Of a stretch of 9,314 nucleotides of DNA, positions 4,312 through 9,314 are shown in pieces. This DNA is from an uncultured Erysipelotrichaceae bacterium (GTDB lineage: Bacteria; Bacillota_I; Bacilli_A; Erysipelotrichales; Erysipelotrichaceae): the NCBI GenBank assembly GCA_937900565.1, contig CALCFG010000040.1, positions 1 through 9,314 of the forward strand, written 5' to 3'. A program made the translations under genes and the position numbers. Under the pieces are notes generated by a model, which was not told the origin of the DNA, searched no databases, and saw only the letters and a list, made by a program, of their open reading frames with translations. The first letter of the stretch is position 1; every line of letters starts with the position of its first letter.

Positions 4312-7254
4312 TTGTTTTTAAAACGAGTAGAGATGCAAGGATTTAAATCTTTTGCAGATAAAGTCGTTATCGAATTTGATAATGAAATTACTGGAATCGT
4401 GGGTCCAAACGGTTGTGGTAAAAGTAATATTACCGATGCCATTCGCTGGGTTTTGGGTGAACAAAGTGTTAAAAACTTACGGGGTTCAAGTATGATTGAT
4501 GTTATTTTTGCTGGATCAGTGAACCGAAACAAAGTAAATGTTGCTGAAGTAACATTAGTATTTGATAACTCCAAGCATGCTTTGAATTCAAATTTGGATG
4601 AAATTGAAATTACGCGTCGATTGTATCGAGATAGTGGCGAAAGCGAATATTGTATTAATCGAAAGAATTGCCGGCTAAAAGATATTATTGATCTGATTCT
4701 AGATACCGGTATTGGTAAAGATTCCTTAAGTATGATTAGCCAAGGGAACATTGTGCAATTTGCTGATGCAAAACCCATTGAGCGTCGGGCAATCTTTGAA
4801 GAAGCTGCAGGAGTAGCTAAGTATAAAAAACGAAAAATGGAAACCTTGTCCCGTTTAACCCGTACAAAAGAAAATATTGATCGGTGTGTGGATATTGTTA
4901 ATGAATTAGAACGCCAAGTTGTGCCTTTAGAAAAAGCTGCAAAAAAAGCATTAATTTATAGGGAAAAGAAACAACGGTTGCAAGAAATTGAAGTAGCGGT
5001 TTTGGTGGATGAAATTGATCGTATTAAAGAATCGATAGAATCCAATCAAAAACTATTGTTTGATTTGGAAACTAAACAAGCAATGGCTAAAGCGAATTTA
5101 AATTTAAATGATACGAATGGTTTGTCCATAAAAAAACAAATTAATGAATTGGATAAACAAATTAATCAAGCACAAGAGCGGTTGATGTTAGTGGTGAATG
5201 ATATTGCGCGTTTTGAACAGGCCAAGATTCAAATGGATGAAAAGCGCAAATATGCCATTGAACAAGGTAGCAATGAAGAAAAAATCAAAAGCTTAACCGA
5301 AAGCTTAAAGCAATATGAAATTGAATACAATGACCGTCAAAGTCGTTATGACGCCTTAGTGGCACAATTGGAATTATTGGGTGTTGAAAACAATTCATTA
5401 GCTCAAAAATTTACTTTATTGAATCAACAACGGTTTGAAGAAAATGGGCGATTGAATCGTTTTCAATCTCGTATGGCAGTATTGGAAAATACATTAAAAG
5501 AACCATTTAACCATCAAGCAGGTGTTAAATCTATTATGGAACATCAATCTTCGCTTAATGGGGTACTTGGTGTTGTTGGTCAGTGCTTAACACCACATAT
5601 TGGTTATGAACAAGCCATAAATGTTGCTTTGGGTGGTAGTTTATATCATATTGTTACTGAGAATGAGGCCAGTGCGCGCTATGCTATCCAATTTTTAAAA
5701 CAAAATAAGAGTGGGCGGGCAACTTTCTTGCCATTAACGGTATGTAAAGCACATCGCATTTACCGTGAACATGAAATAATTGCGCAAAATTGCGAAGGCT
5801 ATTTGGGACTTGCTAGTGATTTTGTGCAATGTGAAAGTTTATATGATCCTGTTGTCTTAATCTTACTTGCCAATGTATTGGTGGTGGATAATCTAGAAAA
5901 TGGTAATAAATTAGCCAATCTATTGCAATACAATTATAAAATTGTGGATTTGGATGGGGATGTTATTCATAAAGGTGGGTCAATGACAGGAGGCCAAGTA
6001 AAGAATAATACTTCCTTATTAACAGCAAAAGCACAATATGAAAGTGTTAAGCTAGACTATGAAAGTCAAAATGCTAAATGTCAATTGATTGATAAGCAAA
6101 TCAATGAATTGGTGGACAAACGCAATGAAAATGAATCCAAACGCTTAAACTTACAAATTGAAATTGCCCAATTGGAACCTATTGTTTCTGCAAAGAAAGC
6201 TTCTTATTATCGGGTTAAAGAAGAATTGGATGCACTTGCTCCGAATTTAGCAATGCCAGTGGAAGTGAGTGCCAATGATACTTCTTTAATTGAACAATTA
6301 AATAAAGCCTATCAAACACGAGATGATTTAACAGCGGATATAAAATTAAAACGGGAACAACGCATTCGATTAAATGCTGAAAATGAGCGTAAAGATGGAG
6401 CAAATCGTGGATTACGTAAAACATTGGATGATATAAATGGGCAAATAAATTCATTAAAAGTTGAACTAGCGCGTCTGGAAACTCGTTTGGAAAGTAATAT
6501 GGATCGACTTGCTAGTGCGTATGCATTAACGTATGAATATGCCAAAGCCAATACAAATGTTCAAGTTGATATTGAAACAAGTGACGAAGTGGTACGTTTA
6601 CGTCATGAAATTGATGCTTTAGGTAATGTTAATATGAGTGCACCCGAAGAATTCGAAAAGGTTAACGAACGGTATCAAACGTTAAAGAATCAAGTGGATG
6701 ATTTGTTAAAATCAAGAGATCGTCTATTAAACGCTATTGATCAATTGGATGAAGTGATGAGTGAGCGTTTCTATGATATGTTTAAACGTATTAATGCCAA
6801 TTTGGATAGTACATTTAAAGATATCTTTGGGGGTGGTAAGGCAAAATTGGTATTGGAAGATAGCAATGATATTTTAAATACTGGTATAGATATTGATATT
6901 CAACCGCCAGGAAAAGCGATTCAAAATATTCGTCTTTTCTCTGGGGGAGAAAAGAGTTTAATTGCTATTTGTGTATTGTTTGCTATTTTAAAAGTAAAAT
7001 GCGTTCCATTAGTTATTTTTGATGAAGTGGAAGCGGCATTAGACCAAGCAAATGTAGAACGCTTTGCCAAATACATTCGTAACTTTACCCCACAAACTCA
7101 ATTTATTGTTGTTACTCACCGTCCAGGTACAATGGAACAAGCGGATGTTTTATATGGCGTAACGATGCAACATCAAGGAGTATCGCAAATGTTAAAAGTA
7201 GAATTAAAACAAGCCATTGATTTGGCGGATGAAACTGAAAGGAAGGTAAGCTAA
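4312..7254 (+). CDS. smc: Chromosome segregation/condensin ATPase SMC (short-arm form)
   Basis: SMC dimers, with ScpA and ScpB, extrude and organise chromosomal DNA for segregation. The 980-residue protein has every SMC part in order. The N-terminal head has MFLKRVEMQGFKSFA, Walker A GPNGCGKSN (31-39) and Q-loop Gln144 in MISQGN. A first coiled coil spans about 166-400. The hinge runs from about 404 to 565 and ends with GGSMTGG (555-561). A second coiled coil spans about 566-815. The C-terminal head has FKDIFGGGKAKL, the ABC signature LFSGGEK (875-881, F in place of the usual L before SGGE), Walker B LVIFDE (D904, E905) and the H-loop histidine 936 in VVTHRPG. Length is about 200 residues below B. 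subtilis SMC and close to mollicute SMC; the loss is in the arms. It starts with TTG and leads the operon. rnc, often its upstream neighbour, is not here. Confidence 0.97.
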   Translation: MFLKRVEMQGFKSFADKVVIEFDNEITGIVGPNGCGKSNITDAIRWVLGEQSVKNLRGSSMIDVIFAGSVNRNKVNVAEVTLVFDNSKHALNSNLDEIEITRRLYRDSGESEYCINRKNCRLKDIIDLILDTGIGKDSLSMISQGNIVQFADAKPIERRAIFEEAAGVAKYKKRKMETLSRLTRTKENIDRCVDIVNELERQVVPLEKAAKKALIYREKKQRLQEIEVAVLVDEIDRIKESIESNQKLLFDLETKQAMAKANLNLNDTNGLSIKKQINELDKQINQAQERLMLVVNDIARFEQAKIQMDEKRKYAIEQGSNEEKIKSLTESLKQYEIEYNDRQSRYDALVAQLELLGVENNSLAQKFTLLNQQRFEENGRLNRFQSRMAVLENTLKEPFNHQAGVKSIMEHQSSLNGVLGVVGQCLTPHIGYEQAINVALGGSLYHIVTENEASARYAIQFLKQNKSGRATFLPLTVCKAHRIYREHEIIAQNCEGYLGLASDFVQCESLYDPVVLILLANVLVVDNLENGNKLANLLQYNYKIVDLDGDVIHKGGSMTGGQVKNNTSLLTAKAQYESVKLDYESQNAKCQLIDKQINELVDKRNENESKRLNLQIEIAQLEPIVSAKKASYYRVKEELDALAPNLAMPVEVSANDTSLIEQLNKAYQTRDDLTADIKLKREQRIRLNAENERKDGANRGLRKTLDDINGQINSLKVELARLETRLESNMDRLASAYALTYEYAKANTNVQVDIETSDEVVRLRHEIDALGNVNMSAPEEFEKVNERYQTLKNQVDDLLKSRDRLLNAIDQLDEVMSERFYDMFKRINANLDSTFKDIFGGGKAKLVLEDSNDILNTGIDIDIQPPGKAIQNIRLFSGGEKSLIAICVLFAILKVKCVPLVIFDEVEAALDQANVERFAKYIRNFTPQTQFIVVTHRPGTMEQADVLYGVTMQHQGVSQMLKVELKQAIDLADETERKVS

Positions 7255-8225
7255 TGGGATTTATTGCCAATATTAAAGAAAAACTTAGCCGAAGCAAGGA
7301 TTCAGGTGCTTACTTATCTGGATTTAAAAAAACAAGTAAAGCACTAAGTGGTCATGTGGAATCGATGCGTAAAAACTTTAAAGGTGTCAATGATACCTTC
7401 TTAGAAGATGTGACCATTATGCTTTTGGAAGCGGATGTGGGTATCGAAACAGCTGATGAAATTTGTCATCGCTTAATTGGAAGAGTTGAAGAAAAATTCT
7501 TTGTTACATTTAATTCCGTGATGGATATGTTGTTTGAAATTATGGACGAAATGTACAATGAAAATCCTATTCCTGACTTGAAATATCAAGAAAGTGGTTT
7601 AACGGTTTTATTAATGGTTGGTGTTAATGGCTCTGGAAAAACTACGACCAGTGCTAAACTTGCGCATATGTACTTAAATCAGGGTAAGAAAGTCGTTTTA
7701 GTGGCAGCCGATACGTTTAGAGCAGGGGCAGTCGATCAATTACAAGAGTGGGCAAAACGATTAAATGTGTCTTGTTATGCGGGTAAAGATAAAGAAGATC
7801 CAAGTTCAGTTATTATGGATGGTATTAAATTTGCCCAACAACAAGCAGCGGATATTGTTATCTGTAATACTGCTGGAAGGTTACAAAATAAAATTAATTT
7901 AATGGCTGAATTAAATAAAATGAGTCGTGTTGTAACTAAATCATGTGGACATGATGCAGATCAAACGTTATTGGTATTGGATGCGACAACTGGACAAAAT
8001 GGCTTGAGTCAAGCGGAATTATTCAATGAAGCAACCAATTTGGACGGCATCATCTTGACTAAAATGGATGGAACGGCAAAAGGTGGTATCGTCTTACCAA
8101 TCAAACGTAAATTAAATTTACCAGTTTATTATGTTGGATTAGGTGAAGGTGTGGATGATTTAAAATTATTTACTTTATCCGATTATTTAGGTGGATTGGC
8201 TGGGGAAATGTACGATGTCTACTAA
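7254..8225 (+). CDS. ftsY: Signal recognition particle receptor GTPase FtsY
   Basis: FtsY is the membrane-associated SRP receptor that docks Ffh-ribosome complexes at the translocon. The 323-residue protein is the compact Gram-positive form without a long acidic A domain. Residues about 1-100 form the helical N domain. The G domain follows: P-loop GVNGSGKTTT (123-132), DTFRAGAVDQL (from 153), G3 region NTAGRLQNK (205-213), G4 TKMDGTAKGG (269-278) and the closing GLGEGVDDLKLF. In G3 the normally invariant Asp of DTAGR is Asn205 (codon AAT, 7866-7868), which is unusual for an SRP GTPase. The ATG overlaps the smc stop by 1 nt (TAATG) behind GGAAGG, so translation is probably coupled. The ylxM start lies inside its 3' end. 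Confidence 0.96.
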   Translation: MGFIANIKEKLSRSKDSGAYLSGFKKTSKALSGHVESMRKNFKGVNDTFLEDVTIMLLEADVGIETADEICHRLIGRVEEKFFVTFNSVMDMLFEIMDEMYNENPIPDLKYQESGLTVLLMVGVNGSGKTTTSAKLAHMYLNQGKKVVLVAADTFRAGAVDQLQEWAKRLNVSCYAGKDKEDPSSVIMDGIKFAQQQAADIVICNTAGRLQNKINLMAELNKMSRVVTKSCGHDADQTLLVLDATTGQNGLSQAELFNEATNLDGIILTKMDGTAKGGIVLPIKRKLNLPVYYVGLGEGVDDLKLFTLSDYLGGLAGEMYDVY

Positions 8226-8532
8226 GGAAGAACGAATTGCCACATTGTTTGCTTTTTATGGACCACTTTTAACTAAAAAGCAACAAGAGATGGTATACGA
8301 TCATATCTATGAAGATATTTCCTTTGGTGAAATCGCAAGCAATTATCAAATTTCTCGTGCTGCAGTGTACGATACGATTAAACGCTGCACAAAAATTATG
8401 GAGGATTATGAACAAAAGCTCCATTTAATTAGTAAATATACGCAAAGAATGGCCATATATTCGAAAATTCAAGCGTATAATAACAAGGATATCAATGCTT
8501 TAGTGAAAGCATTATTAGAAAATGAAGAATAA
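8215..8532 (+). CDS. ylxM: YlxM/p13 family helix-turn-helix protein (SRP-associated)
   Basis: This small acidic protein of 105 residues belongs to the YlxM/p13 family (UPF0122), whose genes normally sit between ftsY and ffh and whose members are linked to the SRP. The sequence shows a sigma-70 region 4-like helix-turn-helix at about 18-62 (LLTKKQQEMVYDHIYEDISFGEIA, then ISRAAVYDTIKRC), followed by a helical tail. The ATG at 8215-8217 is chosen because family members begin about ten residues before the FYxxLLT block; a GTG at 8191 would add eight residues unlike the family. The start overlaps the ftsY end by 11 nt, with GGGGA 8 nt upstream, so coupled translation is likely. What follows is ackA and not ffh. 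Confidence 0.92.
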   Translation: MSTKEERIATLFAFYGPLLTKKQQEMVYDHIYEDISFGEIASNYQISRAAVYDTIKRCTKIMEDYEQKLHLISKYTQRMAIYSKIQAYNNKDINALVKALLENEE

Positions 8533-8548
8533 CATTAAGGAGGATTTC

Positions 8549-9314
8549 ATGAGTAAAGTTATTTCTGTCAATGCTGGAAGCAGCTCTTTAAAATTTCAAT
8601 TATTTGATATGCCAAGTGAAACGGTATTAACAAGTGGTATCGCTGAACGAATTGGTTTAGAAATGGGTGCATTTAGCATAAAAGTTAATGGTGAAAAACA
8701 CGAAAAACAATTACCAATTCCAGATCACAAAGTAGCAGTTTCATTATTGTTGGAAGCTTTGATTGAATATAAAGTTGTGGATAGTTTAGATGAAATTTCT
8801 GCAGCAGGACATCGTATCGTGCAAGGTGGTTCTTACTTTGCGGGTAGCGTTAAAGTAGATGAAGATGTAGTAAATAAAGTGTCTGAATTGGCGCCATTAG
8901 CACCATTACATAACCCAGCACACTTAATTGGTTATCGTGCATTTAAAGAAGCATTACCACAAATTGAACATGTGTTTGTATTTGATACGGCATTCCACCA
9001 AACAATGGAAGAAGATTCGTACTTATTCCCAGTACCTTACCAATGGTATACAGACCATAAAGTTCGTCGTTATGGTGCCCATGGTACAAGTCATGATTAC
9101 GTTTCTCACCATGCGGCTGAATTAATGGGTGTGGATATTAAAGATACGAAAATTATTACATGTCACTTAGGAAATGGTGCAAGTATTAGTGCTGTTGATG
9201 GTGGTAAATGCGTTAATACTTCAATGGGATTAACTCCATTGGGAGGTATTATGATGGGTACTCGTTGTGGGGATATTGATCCAAGTGTTGTAGTGTTCAT
9301 GATGAAAGAATTAA
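8549..9314 (+). CDS. ackA: Acetate kinase AckA (partial, C-terminus beyond the right edge)
   Basis: Acetate kinase interconverts acetyl phosphate + ADP and acetate + ATP, the ATP-yielding last step of the Pta-AckA pathway, in the cytoplasm. The frame is open from ATG 8549 to the window edge and gives 255 of about 400 residues. It begins MSKVISVNAGSSSLKFQLF, the first acetate kinase signature with the catalytic Asn and Ser residues. It continues with GHRIVQGG (active-site Arg), LAPLHNPAH, VFDTAFHQTM, YGAHGTSH (catalytic His178), CHLGNGAS and MGLTPLGGIMMGTR. Two positions differ from the commonest form: Q in IVQGG (usually H) and Ala177 in GAHGTSH (usually F). As I recall, streptococcal enzymes also have Ala there, so this is probably lineage variation. 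TAAGGAGG (8536-8543) lies 5 nt before the ATG. It follows ylxM by 16 nt with no room for a separate promoter or terminator, so co-transcription from smc is likely unless a promoter lies within ylxM. Confidence 0.96.
   Translation, partial: MSKVISVNAGSSSLKFQLFDMPSETVLTSGIAERIGLEMGAFSIKVNGEKHEKQLPIPDHKVAVSLLLEALIEYKVVDSLDEISAAGHRIVQGGSYFAGSVKVDEDVVNKVSELAPLAPLHNPAHLIGYRAFKEALPQIEHVFVFDTAFHQTMEEDSYLFPVPYQWYTDHKVRRYGAHGTSHDYVSHHAAELMGVDIKDTKIITCHLGNGASISAVDGGKCVNTSMGLTPLGGIMMGTRCGDIDPSVVVFMMKEL

Noticed and set aside
4275..4778. 167-codon open frame on the minus strand opposite the smc start
   Set aside because: It is antisense to the conserved SMC N-terminal head, including Walker A, resembles no family I know, and has no Shine-Dalgarno; a shadow of codon use.
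6215..6551. Two overlapping antisense frames of 79 codons within smc
   Set aside because: They are reverse readings of the SMC coiled-coil repeat, with no start signals.
9071..9088. Ala177 in place of Phe in the acetate-binding pocket of AckA (GAHGTSH), possibly a changed substrate range
   Set aside because: As I recall, ordinary streptococcal acetate kinases also have YGAHGTSH, so it is more likely lineage variation than a new specificity.
1..9314. Mobile element, CRISPR array, tRNA/rRNA, defence or toxin-antitoxin system
   Set aside because: No transposase or integrase, regularly spaced repeats, cloverleaf sequence or known defence domain was seen; base composition and gene style are even across the window.

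Overview
The window is low-GC, AT-rich DNA with standard bacterial gene signals: strong AGGAGG-type ribosome binding sites, TATAAT-like -10 boxes, and TGA used as a real stop (radical SAM gene) with Trp encoded by TGG. Standard code 11 therefore applies, not the Mollicutes code. The gene set (smc, ftsY, ylxM, ackA, a DegV protein, a YtqA-type radical SAM enzyme) points to a Firmicute. The short SMC (980 aa, close to mollicute length) and the general protein style suggest a class near the Mollicutes, such as Erysipelotrichia. That placement is inference from family knowledge, not a database result.

Left half, minus strand (1-4142), read from right to left: a MATE efflux transporter (2793-4142), a DegV fatty-acid-binding protein (1826-2668), a YtqA/MnmL-type radical SAM tRNA-modification enzyme (802-1761), and the first 253 residues of an SPFH/band-7 membrane protein that runs off the left edge (1-760). 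These look like separate transcription units. A hairpin follows MATE, a good intrinsic terminator follows degV, and the SPFH gene has its own consensus promoter, with the -35 inside the end of the radical SAM gene and two tandem 10-bp palindromes across the spacer and -10.

Right half, plus strand (4312-9314): a tight operon smc - ftsY - ylxM - ackA. smc begins with TTG behind a strong Shine-Dalgarno. ftsY overlaps smc by 1 nt, ylxM overlaps ftsY by 11 nt, and ackA follows ylxM after 16 nt with its own strong Shine-Dalgarno. It is cut at residue 255 by the window edge. The first three genes couple chromosome organisation (SMC) with SRP-dependent membrane targeting (FtsY, YlxM). The usual next gene, ffh, is absent and acetate kinase stands in its place. 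The 169-bp divergent region between MATE and smc carries both promoters and several dyads.

No mobile element, CRISPR array, tRNA, rRNA or recognisable riboswitch was seen, and no undescribed multi-gene system. The window is mostly housekeeping. The points worth a second look are regulatory (the SPFH tandem operator, a cre-like site in the degV promoter, palindromes in the MATE/smc region, possible leaderless starts), one G3-motif substitution in FtsY (DTAGR to NTAGR), the short SMC arms, and the ylxM-ackA junction. There is no gene-free stretch above 300 bp.
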